DNA from: Microbulbifer hydrolyticus
Lineage (GTDB): Bacteria > Pseudomonadota > Gammaproteobacteria > Pseudomonadales > Cellvibrionaceae
Direction: 5' to 3'
Length of the DNA stretch: 64,000 nucleotides
Assembly: GCF_009931115.1 (NCBI RefSeq)
Contig: NZ_CP047491.1
Span: 951,001-1,015,000, forward strand
Under the pieces are notes generated by a model. It ran no database searches and was not told where the DNA came from. It worked only from the letters and a program-made list of their open reading frames with translations. A program made the translations under genes and the position numbers. How positions within the stretch are numbered: the first letter of the stretch is position 1; the number at the start of each line of letters is the position of its first letter. This document shows, one piece after another, positions 49,199 through 60,133 of the stretch.

Positions 49199-49232
49199 TA
49201 AGCCTGCCTTGATGCCCGTTTAAAACCCGTTT

Positions 49233-49268
49233 AAAAAAGGCCCCGCTGTTGCCAGCGGGGCCTTTTTT
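49233..49268. terminator. Bidirectional intrinsic terminator, nadE / bamD
   Basis: Six A, GGCCCCGCTG, loop TTGC, CAGCGGGGCC, six T: a perfect 10-bp core between the convergent nadE and bamD genes. Confidence 0.95.
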
Positions 49269-49301
49269 GTTTCATGTTTGTTTCATGCGCTAGCGCTGTT
49301 T

Positions 49302-50246
49302 TCAAAGCTCCGGCGGTAGCGGAGCTTCTTCCGGGCGGTACTCGGCGTTATACAGCTCGCGGCTGTCGAAACCGCGTGGGTCGGATTTCTCGAACAGGCC
49401 CAGGGTAATGCGGTGGATAAAGCTGCGGCCACTGGCTCCTGCGTAGTATTTGTAGTTGAAGGTGCCGTCGTCCCGGAACGCCGGGTGGTGCGGATAGTTG
49501 GTGCGCAGCACCGCCAGCGAGGTCGACTCAAGTTGCGGCATCTCCAGCAGGTGGTAGGACTGCACCATTACTGCCAGAGCATCCGGCACCGCCGGTGTCT
49601 GCTGGAAGTTTTCCACTACGTAGCGGCCTCGGTTGGCTGCGGCCAGGTAGGCGTTGCGCTTGAAGTAGTAGTTGGCCACATGGATCTCGTAGCGTGCCAG
49701 CAGGTTGCGCAGGTGGATCATGCGTTTTTGCGCATCCGGGGCATAGCGACTGTCGGGATAGCGCGCCATCAGCTGGGAAAAATAGGCAAACGACTCGCGC
49801 GCGGAACCCGGGTCGCGGCGGGTCATGTCCGTGGGCAGAAAGCGCTCAAATAGCCCGCTGCCTTCGGTAAATGACGCCAGGCCTTTCATGTAGTAGGCGT
49901 AATCCACATTGCGATGCTGCGGGTGCAGGCGGATGAAGCGGTCCGCCGCAGAGATGGCCGCATCATTCTGATAATCACGATAATAGGCGTAGATCAGCTC
50001 CAGTTGGGCCTGTTCGGCGTAGTTGCCGAAGGGAAAGTTGTCTTCCAGAGCCCGCAGGTTCTTGATCGCCAGCTCCCACTGGCTGGATTTGAGCTGCCGC
50101 TGGGCCGCTTCATAGAAAGCCTGCTCGGTGCGGTTTCCGGAGGGCAGTCCCTCTTCCTCTTCGTCCGTGCTGGCGCACGAGGCCACCAAAACGGCCAGTA
50201 TTGCCAGTAATAGCGTTTTCCAGGCCTGTCTATTACAAGACCACAT
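49302..50246 (-). CDS. bamD: Outer membrane protein assembly factor BamD
   Basis: Essential lipoprotein of the BAM complex. From the ATG at 50246 (GAGGGG box just upstream) it has 314 residues; alternatives further upstream (50264, 50378) lack family support. The signal peptide ends in a lipobox, LAVLVASC. The mature protein consists of TPR repeats, with [20 protein letters not shown] and [20 protein letters not shown] typical of BamD. It is longer than E. coli BamD (about 245) by a C-terminal tail, [20 protein letters not shown] onward. Confidence 0.95.
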   Translation of the reverse strand: MWSCNRQAWKTLLLAILAVLVASCASTDEEEEGLPSGNRTEQAFYEAAQRQLKSSQWELAIKNLRALEDNFPFGNYAEQAQLELIYAYYRDYQNDAAISAADRFIRLHPQHRNVDYAYYMKGLASFTEGSGLFERFLPTDMTRRDPGSARESFAYFSQLMARYPDSRYAPDAQKRMIHLRNLLARYEIHVANYYFKRNAYLAAANRGRYVVENFQQTPAVPDALAVMVQSYHLLEMPQLESTSLAVLRTNYPHHPAFRDDGTFNYKYYAGASGRSFIHRITLGLFEKSDPRGFDSRELYNAEYRPEEAPLPPEL

Positions 50247-50370
50247 CGCCCCTCGCTCTATCATTATTTGTCTCAACCTTATTAAACTAGCCACCCAAAA
50301 TTCACCGGGGGCAGAAGGGCAGCTATTTAACCACAGCGCCTCGCCAGCCCAAAGTATTAGACCCTCTCGA

Positions 50371-51336
50371 ATGAGCAATCAAATACATCTCGATATTGAA
50401 GTGCCGGCAGAGTACGCCGGGCAACGGTTTGACCAGATCGCAGCGGATTTGATCCCTGACTATTCTCGCGCGCGGCTTCAAGCCTGGATAAAAACCGGTC
50501 AACTCACCGCCAACGGTCGTCCGGGCAAGCCCAAGGACAAGCTGTTCGGCGGTGAGCAGCTGCAATTGCGCGCCGAGCTGGAGCCCCAGGGCGAGTGGCT
50601 GGCACAGCCCATGGACCTGCACATTGTCTATGAGGACGACAGCCTGCTGGTGGTAAACAAGCCCGCCGGGCTGGTGGTGCACCCGGCTGCCGGCAATCCC
50701 GACGGCACCCTGCTGAACGGGCTGCTGGCGCACTGCGCCGGACAGCAGAACATTCCCCGTGCCGGTATTGTGCATCGGCTGGACAAGGATACCAGCGGCC
50801 TGATGGTGGTCGCGAAAACCCTGCAGGCCCAGGCCGACCTGGTCGACCAGCTCAAGGCCCGCACCGTCAGTCGTCAGTACGATGCCATCGTGCATGGCAC
50901 CCTGAGCGGTGGCGGAACCGTAAACGCACCGATGGGGCGCCACCGTCAGCATCGGCTGAAAATGGCGGTTGTACGCAATACCGGTGAAGGCAGCGGTAAG
51001 GAAGCGATTACCCACTACCGTCTGCAGGAGCGGTTCCGGGGGCATACCCTGGTGCGCTGTCAGCTGGAGACGGGCCGCACCCACCAGATTCGCGTGCATA
51101 TGGCGCATATCCGCCACCCGCTGGTGGGTGACCCGCTCTATGGCGGACGTAATAAGCTACCCGCCGGTGCAGGGCCCGAGTTGATTGAAGCTCTGCAACA
51201 GTTTCCGCGCCAGGCACTGCATGCGGCGGAGCTGGCCCTTATTCACCCGGTAACCGCAGAGCCCATGCACTGGTCGGCGCCGATGCCGGAGGATATGCTG
51301 CAGTTGCTCGAGCTTTTACGCGCCGACAACCACTGA
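50371..51336 (+). CDS. rluD: 23S rRNA pseudouridine synthase RluD
   Basis: Modifies uridines in helix 69 of 23S rRNA. From the ATG at 50371 it has 321 residues: an N-terminal S4-like RNA-binding domain ([20 protein letters not shown]) and the catalytic domain with [17 protein letters not shown], whose Asp is catalytic. Divergent from bamD and followed by pgeF, the standard bamD/rluD-pgeF-clpB arrangement. Confidence 0.97.
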   Translation: MSNQIHLDIEVPAEYAGQRFDQIAADLIPDYSRARLQAWIKTGQLTANGRPGKPKDKLFGGEQLQLRAELEPQGEWLAQPMDLHIVYEDDSLLVVNKPAGLVVHPAAGNPDGTLLNGLLAHCAGQQNIPRAGIVHRLDKDTSGLMVVAKTLQAQADLVDQLKARTVSRQYDAIVHGTLSGGGTVNAPMGRHRQHRLKMAVVRNTGEGSGKEAITHYRLQERFRGHTLVRCQLETGRTHQIRVHMAHIRHPLVGDPLYGGRNKLPAGAGPELIEALQQFPRQALHAAELALIHPVTAEPMHWSAPMPEDMLQLLELLRADNH

Positions 51337-51366
51337 ATTCAAACCCAGGATCACACAGGACAGCCC

Positions 51367-52128
51367 ATGTCTGCCGACCATTACCTCAAGCCCGACTGGC
51401 CCGCGCCGGCCAATGTACGTGCTTTCTTTACGCTCCGCCGTGGCGGGCACAGCGAGGGCGCCTACACGGCATTTAACCTCGCGGACCATGTGGGCGACGC
51501 CCCTGAGGCGGTAGCCGCGAACCGCGAGCAGCTGCAAAAGGAGTTGAGCCTGCCCAGCGAGCCACAATGGCTGGAGCAGATCCACAGTGACAAGGCGGTA
51601 AAAGCGCAGAGTGATGGCAAGGTGCGCACGGCCGATGCGAGCTTCTCTGCGGAGCAGGGGACGGTGTGTACTGTGCTCACGGCGGATTGCCTGCCTTTGC
51701 TGGTATGCAATCGGGAGGGCTCGGAAGTGGCCGCAATTCACGCTGGCTGGCGAGGCCTGACCGGTGGCGTTATCCGCGAGACGATTCGTGCCATGTCGAG
51801 TGCACCAGAGGATCTGCTGGTCTGGCTGGGGCCGGCAATCGGGCCCGAGGCGTTTGAATGCGGTGTCGATGTGTTGGAGGCGGCGTTTGAATCCTCCATG
51901 AGTGAATCGCACGCAGAGGCCATCGCCCACTGCTTTGTGCCACATGCCAAAAAGCCGCTGCATTTCCTGGCGGATATTTATGCCCTGGGTCGCGCGGAGT
52001 TGGCGGAACTCGGGGTTACCGATATTTTTGGTGGAGACCGTTGCACTGTCAGCGAAGACGCGGAATTCTTTTCCTTTCGGCGGGATGGGGATACTGGACG
52101 TATGGCGTCTCTTATCTGGTTCGAGTAA
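51367..52128 (+). CDS. pgeF: Peptidoglycan editing factor / purine nucleosidase PgeF (YfiH)
   Basis: Cu/Zn-dependent multicopper-like enzyme of the YfiH/LACC1 family, 253 residues. Homologues have been assigned purine nucleoside phosphorylase, adenosine deaminase and peptidoglycan-editing activities. Metal-site segments are LEQIHSDKAV, VLTADCLPLLV and AAIHAGWRGLTGGVI. Between rluD and clpB, as in most gammaproteobacteria. Confidence 0.94.
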   Translation: MSADHYLKPDWPAPANVRAFFTLRRGGHSEGAYTAFNLADHVGDAPEAVAANREQLQKELSLPSEPQWLEQIHSDKAVKAQSDGKVRTADASFSAEQGTVCTVLTADCLPLLVCNREGSEVAAIHAGWRGLTGGVIRETIRAMSSAPEDLLVWLGPAIGPEAFECGVDVLEAAFESSMSESHAEAIAHCFVPHAKKPLHFLADIYALGRAELAELGVTDIFGGDRCTVSEDAEFFSFRRDGDTGRMASLIWFE

Positions 52129-52283
52129 TCGGCTTAATCCCACTTGTCTTCTCTCGTTACTCGCCACAGTTTTTGTGGCTTGTTTTTCCTGTCGCCTTTT
52201 ACGCTTGATGCCGCATCCTTGCGGATCTGATGAGCTTCTCTGTCATCGCCGCGCTTAAACAGAGGCGGCGGATCGCGCAAAAG

Positions 52284-52312
52284 CTTGAAAACCCGCCGCC
52301 AGCCCGCAAATT
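52284..52312 (+). promoter_or_regulatory. Probable sigma-32 promoter for clpB
   Basis: CTTGAAA at 52284-52290, 12 bases, then CCCGCAAATT (52303-52312). The -35 is perfect and the -10 partly matches; it is about 95 bases before clpB, a classic RpoH target. Confidence 0.65.
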
Positions 52313-52407
52313 AAAGATCAGCACTAGACTGTATTCGTCATTGCGTTTCCGCGCGCCGGCTTTGCATTTGTAAGGCGCATCAATGATCAGGAGAGGATAA
52401 GAGCACA

Positions 52408-55011
52408 ATGCGCATAGACCGGATGACCAATCCCCTACAAGCTGCCATCGCCGACGCACAATCCATCGCCGTCGGCCGTGACCACAACCAGATTTATCCC
52501 GAGCACCTGCTGCAGGCACTGCTGGACCAGTCCAGTGGTAGTGTCACTGCATTTCTCAATCAGGCGGGATTTAATATCAATGGCCTGCGGAATGACCTCG
52601 CCAAGCGGCTCGACAGCCTGCCCACCGTCGGTACGCCTACCGGTGATGTCGGCATGTCTCAGGAACTGATGCGGCTGTTCAACCTGGCGGATAAAAAAGC
52701 GCAGAAAAATGGCGATAGCTTTATCTCCAGTGAGACCGTATTGCTGGCGGCCTTCGACGCCGCCGCCGGCGAAGTATCCAAAATCCTCAATGCACACGGC
52801 GACCTCAAACACCTGCAGGACGCCATTACCAAAATCCGTGGGGATGAGAAAATCAACGACCCCCAGGCGGAGGAAGCCCGTCAGGCCCTGGATAAGTACA
52901 CCATGGACCTGACCGCCCGCGCCGAGGCGGGCAAGCTCGACCCGGTGATCGGGCGCGACGACGAAATCCGCCGCACCATCCAGGTACTTCAGCGGCGCAC
53001 CAAAAATAACCCGGTGCTGATCGGTGAACCCGGGGTGGGTAAAACGGCCATCGTCGAAGGACTTGCCCAGCGTATCGTCAATGGCGAAGTGCCCGAGGGG
53101 CTAAAAGACAAGCGCCTGTTGTCGCTGGATCTCGGGTCCCTGTTGGCCGGTGCAAAGTTCCGCGGGGAATTTGAAGAACGCCTCAAGGCCGTGCTGAATG
53201 AATTGTCCAAACAGGAAGGCCGCGTGATCCTGTTTATCGACGAGCTGCACACCATGGTCGGCGCCGGTAAGGCCGAAGGCGCCATGGATGCCGGTAATAT
53301 GTTGAAGCCGGCACTGGCCCGCGGTGAGCTGCACTGCGTGGGCGCGACCACCCTGAATGAATACCGCCAGTACATCGAAAAAGATGCGGCTCTGGAGCGG
53401 CGCTTTCAGAAGGTATTGGTCGACGAGCCCAGCGAGGAAGACACCATCGCTATCCTGCGTGGCCTCAAGGAGCGCTACGAAGTGCACCACGGGGTGGATA
53501 TTACCGACTCCGCGATTATTGCAGCCACCAAACTTTCCCAGCGCTACATCACCGACCGCCAGCTGCCCGACAAGGCGATCGACCTGATTGACGAGGCGGC
53601 GAGTCGTATTCGCATGGAAATTGACTCCAAGCCGGAGGAAATGGACAAACTCGAGCGTCGCCTGATCCAGCTCAAGATCGAGCGCGAGGCAGTAAAGAAA
53701 GACAAGGACGACGAGGCGACGAAAAAACGCCTGCAGAAGCTTGAGGAAGATATCGACGCTATCGAAAAAGAGTATGCCGACCTCGAAGAAATCTGGAAGG
53801 CGGAAAAGGCCAAGCTGGCTGGCAGCGCGGATATAAAGAACAAACTGGAACAGGCCAAGCTGGATATGGATGCCGCGCGCCGCGCCGGCGACCTGACGCG
53901 GATGTCCGAAATCCAGTATGGCGTGATCCCCCAGCTCGAGCAGCAACTGAAGATGGCATCCGACACCAGCGACACCAGCGAAAATCAGCTGCTGCGAAAT
54001 CGGGTAACCGATGAAGAAGTTGCGGAAGTGGTGTCACGCTGGACCGGTATCCCGGTGTCCAAAATGCTGGAGGGCGAGCGTGAGAAGCTGCTTAAAATGG
54101 AAGGCGCCCTGCACGATCGTGTGATCGGCCAGGACGAAGCGGTCGAGGCGGTGTCCAACGCCGTGCGTCGCTCCCGCGCCGGCCTTGCGGATCCCAACCG
54201 TCCTAACGGTTCATTCCTGTTCCTCGGCCCAACCGGTGTGGGCAAGACCGAACTGTGCAAGGCGCTGGCGGAGTTCCTGTTCGATACCGAAGACGCCATG
54301 GTGCGCATGGATATGTCCGAATTTATGGAGAAGCACTCCGTTGCCCGCCTGATCGGTGCGCCTCCCGGTTATGTGGGTTATGAAGAGGGTGGCTATCTCA
54401 CCGAAGCCGTGCGCCGCAAACCGTATTCGGTGTTGTTGCTGGACGAAGTGGAAAAGGCGCACCCGGACGTGTTCAACATCCTGTTGCAGGTGCTGGAAGA
54501 TGGTCGCCTGACCGATGGTCAGGGCCGTACGGTCGACTTCCGCAATACCGTGGTGGTCATGACGTCCAACCTGGGGTCGGATCTGATCCAGAAATACGCC
54601 AGCGCCAAGGATGACGATGAGGTGGATAGTGAGATCCACTACCGGCAGATGAAGGCAGCGGTGATGGATGTGGTGGGCAATCACTTCCGGCCAGAGTTTA
54701 TCAACCGTATTGACGAGGTGGTGGTGTTCCATCCGCTGGATCGCGCCGAGGTGCGCTCCATAGCCGAGATCCAGCTTCAGAACCTGCGTGATCGGCTGGC
54801 AGAGCGCGACCTCAAGCTGGAGGTTTCCGAAGAGCTTCTCAACAAGCTTGCGGATGTGGGGTTTGACCCGGTATACGGTGCGCGTCCACTCAAGCGCGCG
54901 ATCCAGATGTGGCTGGAAAACCCACTGGCGCAGGATGTGCTCTCCGGAAAGTTCGTCCCGGGAGACACCATTCACGCAAGCCTGGAAGGGGACAGGGCGG
55001 TTTTTCAGTAA
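52408..55011 (+). CDS. clpB: ATP-dependent disaggregase ClpB
   Basis: Hexameric Hsp100 that resolves aggregates with DnaK. The 867 residues begin [20 protein letters not shown], then two AAA+ modules: Walker [19 protein letters not shown] and Walker [17 protein letters not shown], with the long coiled-coil middle domain between (about 405-525, charged Lys/Glu repeats). The length and both P-loops are normal. Confidence 0.98.
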   Translation: MRIDRMTNPLQAAIADAQSIAVGRDHNQIYPEHLLQALLDQSSGSVTAFLNQAGFNINGLRNDLAKRLDSLPTVGTPTGDVGMSQELMRLFNLADKKAQKNGDSFISSETVLLAAFDAAAGEVSKILNAHGDLKHLQDAITKIRGDEKINDPQAEEARQALDKYTMDLTARAEAGKLDPVIGRDDEIRRTIQVLQRRTKNNPVLIGEPGVGKTAIVEGLAQRIVNGEVPEGLKDKRLLSLDLGSLLAGAKFRGEFEERLKAVLNELSKQEGRVILFIDELHTMVGAGKAEGAMDAGNMLKPALARGELHCVGATTLNEYRQYIEKDAALERRFQKVLVDEPSEEDTIAILRGLKERYEVHHGVDITDSAIIAATKLSQRYITDRQLPDKAIDLIDEAASRIRMEIDSKPEEMDKLERRLIQLKIEREAVKKDKDDEATKKRLQKLEEDIDAIEKEYADLEEIWKAEKAKLAGSADIKNKLEQAKLDMDAARRAGDLTRMSEIQYGVIPQLEQQLKMASDTSDTSENQLLRNRVTDEEVAEVVSRWTGIPVSKMLEGEREKLLKMEGALHDRVIGQDEAVEAVSNAVRRSRAGLADPNRPNGSFLFLGPTGVGKTELCKALAEFLFDTEDAMVRMDMSEFMEKHSVARLIGAPPGYVGYEEGGYLTEAVRRKPYSVLLLDEVEKAHPDVFNILLQVLEDGRLTDGQGRTVDFRNTVVVMTSNLGSDLIQKYASAKDDDEVDSEIHYRQMKAAVMDVVGNHFRPEFINRIDEVVVFHPLDRAEVRSIAEIQLQNLRDRLAERDLKLEVSEELLNKLADVGFDPVYGARPLKRAIQMWLENPLAQDVLSGKFVPGDTIHASLEGDRAVFQ

Positions 55012-55119
55012 GTAGCAGGGCAGGGCGCTTTTGCTGAATTGCGGCAACGGCAATGGCGCCGGGAGCGTTGCCACCACGCCGGGAAGAACGAAGTAACCGT
55101 AGTTCAATGGATCTGATGT

Positions 55120-56295
55120 ATGACACTGGCAAAGCAGCTTTTTAACCGGCGCATGTTGTGGATGCTGCTGGGCTGCCTGCTGGTGTTCGGAGGTATTTTC
55201 GGGTTCAAGCTGTTCGGCAAATACATGATGAACCAGTTTATGGACAACATGCCTTTGCCCTCGGCGACGGTAACCACGGCGCGGGTTGCCCAGCAGCGCT
55301 GGCAGACAACGCTGAGTGCGGTCGGCAGTGTGCGCGCCATCAATGGCGTCAACGTCACCACTCAGGCCCAGGGGGAAGTCAAAGCCATCTATTTTGAATC
55401 CGGCCAGCAAGTGGAAAAAGGCACCCTGTTGGCCGAACTCAGTGCCAATCCCGAGACTGCCCAGATCGAGGTGCTGGAGGCAGAGCGCCGGCTGGCCGAG
55501 CGCGACTACCAGCGAATTTCCGTACTGTATAAAAAAGGTGTGGCCACCTTGCGTGAGCTGGACCAGGCAAAGGCAGCACAGGACCAGGTACTTGCCAATC
55601 TTTCGGTGCAGCGCGCCACCATTCGTGAACGCAGTATCACCGCCCCATTTTCCGGCCAGCTGGGTATTCGACAGATCGATCTCGGACAGAATGTGGCGCC
55701 GGGCGATGCGGTGGTATCCCTGCAGCAATTACAGCCGATCTATGTGGATTTCTCCCTCGCCGAGCAGGACTTCAGCCGGGTCAAGCTGGGGCAGAAAATC
55801 AGCCTCGCGGCCGCCGCGGTACCAGAGGAAACCTTCAGGGGCCGTATATCTGCAATCGATCCTGCCATTGATCCCCGCAATCGCACCTTCCTGCTGCAGG
55901 CCACGCTCGAAAATGCCGAGCGCAAGCTGAGACCGGGCATGTTTACGGAAGTATCGGTCGAAGTGGAAAAGTTTCGCACGGTGCTCGTAGTGCCGCGCAC
56001 AGCCATCAGCTACGCCCCCTATGGCAATGCGGTATTCGTAATTCGCAAGCCGGATACGCAGGAAGCCGATTCTTCCGCCAAGGGCGATGCGCAAAATCCC
56101 GAGTGGATTGCCGTGAAGCGATTTGTGAAGACCGGGGAGGAGCGCGGGGACATGATTGAAATTACCCAGGGCCTGGAGGCCGGCGAGCAGGTAGCCACCA
56201 GCGGGTTGTTGAAGCTGCGCAATGAAGGTGGGGTGATCATCAATAACGACAACCCACCACCGGAACAACTGTCGCCGCAGCCGGATAACCGTTAA
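55120..56295 (+). CDS. RND efflux periplasmic adaptor (HlyD/MFP family)
   Basis: Periplasmic adaptor of an RND pump, 391 residues. One N-terminal membrane anchor (about 12-32), then the biotinyl-lipoyl half (SVRAINGVNVTTQAQGEVKA), a coiled-coil hairpin (EAERRLAERDYQRISVLYKK), and the beta-barrel part (NVAPGDAVVSLQQLQPIYVD, RKLRPGMFTEVSVEV). The pump gene follows 26 bases later. It resembles MexH/VmeJ-like adaptors; substrate unknown. Confidence 0.9.
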   Translation: MTLAKQLFNRRMLWMLLGCLLVFGGIFGFKLFGKYMMNQFMDNMPLPSATVTTARVAQQRWQTTLSAVGSVRAINGVNVTTQAQGEVKAIYFESGQQVEKGTLLAELSANPETAQIEVLEAERRLAERDYQRISVLYKKGVATLRELDQAKAAQDQVLANLSVQRATIRERSITAPFSGQLGIRQIDLGQNVAPGDAVVSLQQLQPIYVDFSLAEQDFSRVKLGQKISLAAAAVPEETFRGRISAIDPAIDPRNRTFLLQATLENAERKLRPGMFTEVSVEVEKFRTVLVVPRTAISYAPYGNAVFVIRKPDTQEADSSAKGDAQNPEWIAVKRFVKTGEERGDMIEITQGLEAGEQVATSGLLKLRNEGGVIINNDNPPPEQLSPQPDNR

Positions 56296-56321
56296 CCGCC
56301 GCAGGCAGGCAAGGATGCCGA

Positions 56322-59300
56322 GTGAACTTTACCGACCTCTTTATCCGCAGACCGGTACTGGCTTGTGTGGTCAGTCTGTTTATTTTTCTGCTCGGGCTAC
56401 GTTCCGCCTCCGAACTGAACGTGCGTCAGTACCCGGAGTTGGAAAATGCGGTGATTACCGTGAGTACGGTGTATGTGGGGGCGGACGCGGATCTGGTGCA
56501 GGGGTTCATCACCACGCCGCTGGAGCAGGAAATTGCCAGCGCGGATGGGCTCGACTACATCGTGTCTACCAGCATCCAGGGCATCTCGGTCATTCAGGCC
56601 TACGTGCGCCTCGACTACGACCCCAACGAAGTCCTCACTCAGGTGGTGGCCAAGGTCAACAAGCTGCGCAATGAGCTGCCGGAGGAATCCGAAGATTCCA
56701 CCGTAGAGCTGGCAGTGGGCGAGACCATCGCCGCGATGTACCTGTCGTTTTCTTCGGAAATCCTCAATAACAACCAGATCACCGACTACATCACCCGGGT
56801 GGTACAGCCCAAACTCTCTACTGTCGCGGGGGTTCAGCGAGCCGCATTGCTGGGCAATCGCACTTTTGCCATGCGCATCTGGCTGAAACCGGCGGAGATG
56901 GCCGCGCAGGGTGTCACACCGAGCGACATCAGCAATGCCCTGCGCCAGAATAATGTGCTGGCGGCTGTGGGGAGCACCAAGGGCTCCCGCGTCGCCATGG
57001 ATATCCGCGCGGCCACCGATATTGCGTCGGAAGCCGAGTTTCGTCGATTGGTGGTGCGCGCCGATGGCGACCGCCTGGTGCGGCTGGCGGACGTGGCAGA
57101 GGTGGAACTGGGGTCTGAATCCTACGACACATCGGTAACATTCAATGGCCGTTCGGCGACGTTTGTTGCCGTTGAGGTGGCGCCGGATGCCAACGCATTG
57201 GATGTGATCGCCGACGTGCGCGACAAGCTCGATAACGAAATTTTTCCGCAACTGCCCGAGGGCATGATTGGGGAAATCCCTTACGACAGCACCGAATATA
57301 TCCAGGACTCGATCAATGAGGTGATCAAAACCATTGTCGAGGCGGTGTTGATCGTCATCGTGGTGATCTACCTGTTTCTGGGCTCCCTGCGCAGCGTGAT
57401 TATCCCCGCGGTGGCGGTGCCGCTGTCGATGGTAGGGGCGCTGTTTCTGATGTTGTTGATGGGGTTCTCCATCAACCTGCTGACGCTGCTGGCGATGGTG
57501 CTTGCCATCGGTATCGTGGTGGATGATGCCATCATCGTACTGGAGAACGTGCACCGGCATATCGAAGAAGGGATGTCGCCGGAGGATGCTGCAACCAAGG
57601 GGGCACGCGAGCTGGCGTGGCCCATTGTGGCGATGACCACCACGCTGATCGCGGTCTATCTGCCGATTGGTTTTCTCGGCGGTTTAACCGGGACCCTGTT
57701 TATCGAGTTTGCGTTCTCTCTGGCGGGAGCTGTACTGCTTTCTGGTGTGGTTGCTTTGACCTTGTCGCCGATGATGGCCGCCAAAGTGCTACGCCCGGAA
57801 AGTGGAGTACGCAGCAATCGTCTCGAGGCCTGGCTCGCGCGCCGCCTTGACGGCATCGAGTCCGGTTATCGGCGGCGGCTGCACGGTGCGCTAGACAGTC
57901 GCGCGGTGATCCTGGTATTTGGTTTGATTGTCCTGTGCAGCTGTTATTTCCTGTTTATCACTTCCCCCAGCGAGCTGGAGCCGAAGGAAGATCGCGGCTT
58001 TGTACTGGGTATCGCCAGCGGGGACTCCTTTGCCACGCTGGATTATATGGAGCAATACACCCGCGAGATTAACGAGGTAAAGCAGCGGCATCCGGAAGTG
58101 GAAAACCTGTTCCTGCTGAATGGTGTCGGTGGTGCGGGCAACAGTACCAACAGCGCGATTGCCGGCTTTGTGTTGTCGTCCTGGAACAAACGGGACAAGA
58201 ATACCCAGGAAATGCAGGAATTGATTGCCGATGAGTTGTCTCGGATCGCCGGGTTGAAAGTAGCCACCGTCGTACCCCCAAGCCTGCCCACCGCCGGTGG
58301 CAGACTGCCGGTGGAGTTTGTGGTCGGTACAACCGAGCCCATCGCGAGCCTTGCCAGTTTCGCCGACGACATCATGGGGCGGGCACTGGCGAGCAAGAAA
58401 TTCATCTTTCTCGACGCTGATCTCAAACTGGACAAGCCCCGTCTCTCGGTGGTGATAGATCGGGATAAGGCGGCGTCCATCGGGGTGAATATGGCGGACC
58501 TCGCGCGAGAGCTGGGGGCGATGATGTCCGGTGCCTATACCAATCGCTTTTCCCTGGAGAACCGCAGTTACAAGGTGATCCCCCAGGTAGTACGTAGTGA
58601 GCGGCTCATCGGGGAGCAGCTGGAGCAATACTATATTCGCGCCGGGGATGACACGCTGGTACCACTGTCGACCCTGGTGTCACTGAAGGAAAGTGTTGAG
58701 CCGCAGCAGCTGAAGAGATTTCAGCAGCTGAATGCGGTAACCATTTCCGGGGTGCCCCGCCCCGGTGTCCCCCTCGGCGAGGCACTGGGCATTCTCGAGT
58801 CCGCGGCGCAGGCGGTGCTGCCGCGGGAGTACTCCACCGATTACGCTGGTCAGTCCCGCCAGTTTAAAAGCGAGGGCTCGGATCTGTTGGTCACGTTTTT
58901 CTTTGCGCTGATCGTGATCTATCTGGTGCTGGCGGCCCAGTTCGAGTCCTGGCGGGACCCATTGATCATGCTGGTCACCGTGCCCATGAGTGTGTGTGGA
59001 GCAATGATCTTTGTCAGCCTGGGGCTGACCACCCTCAACATCTATACCCAGGTTGGCCTGGTGACGCTGATCGGGGTTATTTCCAAGCACGGCATTCTGA
59101 TCGTGGAGTTTGCCAATCAATTGCAGCAGCGTGGCAGGAGCAAGCGCGAGGCGATCGAGGAGGCATCCAGTATACGGTTGCGCCCGATTTTGATGACCAC
59201 GGCCTCGCTGGTGCTGGCGATGGTGCCGCTGCTGCTTGCGGCCGGGCCCGGCGGTGGAGCGCGCTTCGCCATGGGGCTGGTGGTGGCCTCGGGAATGACC

Positions 59301-59450
59301 ATCGGCACCATGTTTACCCTGTTTGTAGTGCCAGCCATGTATCTGTATCTGGGGCGGGATTACGGCGCAGAGCGGCCGGAAGGCGGGGAGAGTCAGGAGG
59401 GGCCTGAGGGGGCGGACCCGGCAGGTGGCGGTATTCCCACCGGGCAGTGA
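56322..59450 (+). CDS. RND multidrug efflux permease (HAE-1 type)
   Basis: Proton-driven inner-membrane exporter, 1042 residues, normal length. Starts at a GTG with an AAGGA box (MNFTDLFIRRPVLACVVSLF). Two repeats of six membrane segments with large periplasmic loops; the proton-relay Asp pair is in GIVVDDAIIVLENV, and the second half has GVISKHGILIVEFANQL. No outer-membrane channel gene is adjacent, so a TolC-type partner must be encoded elsewhere. Drug, dye or lipid substrates cannot be told apart from sequence. Confidence 0.93.
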   Translation: MNFTDLFIRRPVLACVVSLFIFLLGLRSASELNVRQYPELENAVITVSTVYVGADADLVQGFITTPLEQEIASADGLDYIVSTSIQGISVIQAYVRLDYDPNEVLTQVVAKVNKLRNELPEESEDSTVELAVGETIAAMYLSFSSEILNNNQITDYITRVVQPKLSTVAGVQRAALLGNRTFAMRIWLKPAEMAAQGVTPSDISNALRQNNVLAAVGSTKGSRVAMDIRAATDIASEAEFRRLVVRADGDRLVRLADVAEVELGSESYDTSVTFNGRSATFVAVEVAPDANALDVIADVRDKLDNEIFPQLPEGMIGEIPYDSTEYIQDSINEVIKTIVEAVLIVIVVIYLFLGSLRSVIIPAVAVPLSMVGALFLMLLMGFSINLLTLLAMVLAIGIVVDDAIIVLENVHRHIEEGMSPEDAATKGARELAWPIVAMTTTLIAVYLPIGFLGGLTGTLFIEFAFSLAGAVLLSGVVALTLSPMMAAKVLRPESGVRSNRLEAWLARRLDGIESGYRRRLHGALDSRAVILVFGLIVLCSCYFLFITSPSELEPKEDRGFVLGIASGDSFATLDYMEQYTREINEVKQRHPEVENLFLLNGVGGAGNSTNSAIAGFVLSSWNKRDKNTQEMQELIADELSRIAGLKVATVVPPSLPTAGGRLPVEFVVGTTEPIASLASFADDIMGRALASKKFIFLDADLKLDKPRLSVVIDRDKAASIGVNMADLARELGAMMSGAYTNRFSLENRSYKVIPQVVRSERLIGEQLEQYYIRAGDDTLVPLSTLVSLKESVEPQQLKRFQQLNAVTISGVPRPGVPLGEALGILESAAQAVLPREYSTDYAGQSRQFKSEGSDLLVTFFFALIVIYLVLAAQFESWRDPLIMLVTVPMSVCGAMIFVSLGLTTLNIYTQVGLVTLIGVISKHGILIVEFANQLQQRGRSKREAIEEASSIRLRPILMTTASLVLAMVPLLLAAGPGGGARFAMGLVVASGMTIGTMFTLFVVPAMYLYLGRDYGAERPEGGESQEGPEGADPAGGGIPTGQ

Positions 59451-59468
59451 ACATCGCTTGTGCGGGGG

Positions 59469-59945
59469 TCAGCAGTTTGATTGCAGGATCTGGCGGGTCT
59501 GCTGGATGCGCTGCTGTCGTTCTTCTTCCGGTAGCACCCGGTAACTACCACTTGCGTCTACTTCGCGGACCCGGGCATGGCTTTCCAGCTCCTGAAGGCG
59601 CTGTTGCGCGCTGCGGCAGCGTTGGGCGCGTGCGGCCATCTCTGCTTCAGAGGGGCGATTGTCCTGCTGGCCTTGCGGTGCGCCTTCGGCGGAAGCCTTG
59701 TTGCTCTGCGCTTCGGCAGCGGTAGCCATCTTTTTCTGGGCTACCAGCGCCTGCTGCTCTTCATGCCACTTTTTGTAGCGTTCGGATTTTGGTGCCTTGA
59801 CCACTTCCACCTGTTCTTTCTGTGGTGGCTGGGAGCCGAAATGCACTACGCCGTTTTCATCAACCCACTTGTAAATACCATCGGCCAGGGCAGAGGCTGC
59901 CAGCAGGCTCAATGATAGAGAGAGCATCGTAACAATGGTGCGCAT
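59469..59945 (-). CDS. DUF4124 domain-containing periplasmic protein
   Basis: A 158-residue secreted protein of unknown function. Signal peptide (about 1-21, ending ASALA), then the DUF4124 signature DGIYKWVDENGVVHFGSQPP, followed by a charged, Gln/Glu/Ala-rich helical region with two Cys. It is convergent with the efflux pump gene (18-base gap) and lies upstream and divergent from the ilv leader. Confidence 0.85.
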   Translation of the reverse strand: MRTIVTMLSLSLSLLAASALADGIYKWVDENGVVHFGSQPPQKEQVEVVKAPKSERYKKWHEEQQALVAQKKMATAAEAQSNKASAEGAPQGQQDNRPSEAEMAARAQRCRSAQQRLQELESHARVREVDASGSYRVLPEEERQQRIQQTRQILQSNC

Positions 59946-60105
59946 GGGAGAGCCGCCTTGATCAGTGTGTATTCTTGTTGTTTCGGACTGGCGCGAATTA
60001 GGCCCAGCATCAGCATTGTAACGGGCAGAGGTGGGTATCTCGCAACCCAGTTAACAGTTTGTGCGGTAGAAAAGTGGAAGAGGCCCGTTTGCGGCCGATC
60101 ATTGG

Positions 60106-60133
60106 TTGACACAGGGGTCACAAACTGGACAAT
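60106..60133 (+). promoter_or_regulatory. Candidate promoter of the ilvIHC operon
   Basis: TTGACA (60106-60111) with a 16-base spacer to GACAAT (60128-60133). A second candidate nearer the gene is CTGATA (60350-60355), 18 bases, TAGAAT (60374-60379). Confidence 0.5.

Noticed and set aside
54211..55728. A 505-codon open frame on the minus strand across clpB and the RND adaptor
   Set aside because: It spans two real genes on the other strand and their gap; the translation is His/Gln-rich low-quality sequence without motifs.
56397..57560. A 387-codon open frame opposite the RND permease
   Set aside because: The composition is dominated by His, Gln and Arg, typical of the complement of a hydrophobic membrane-protein gene.
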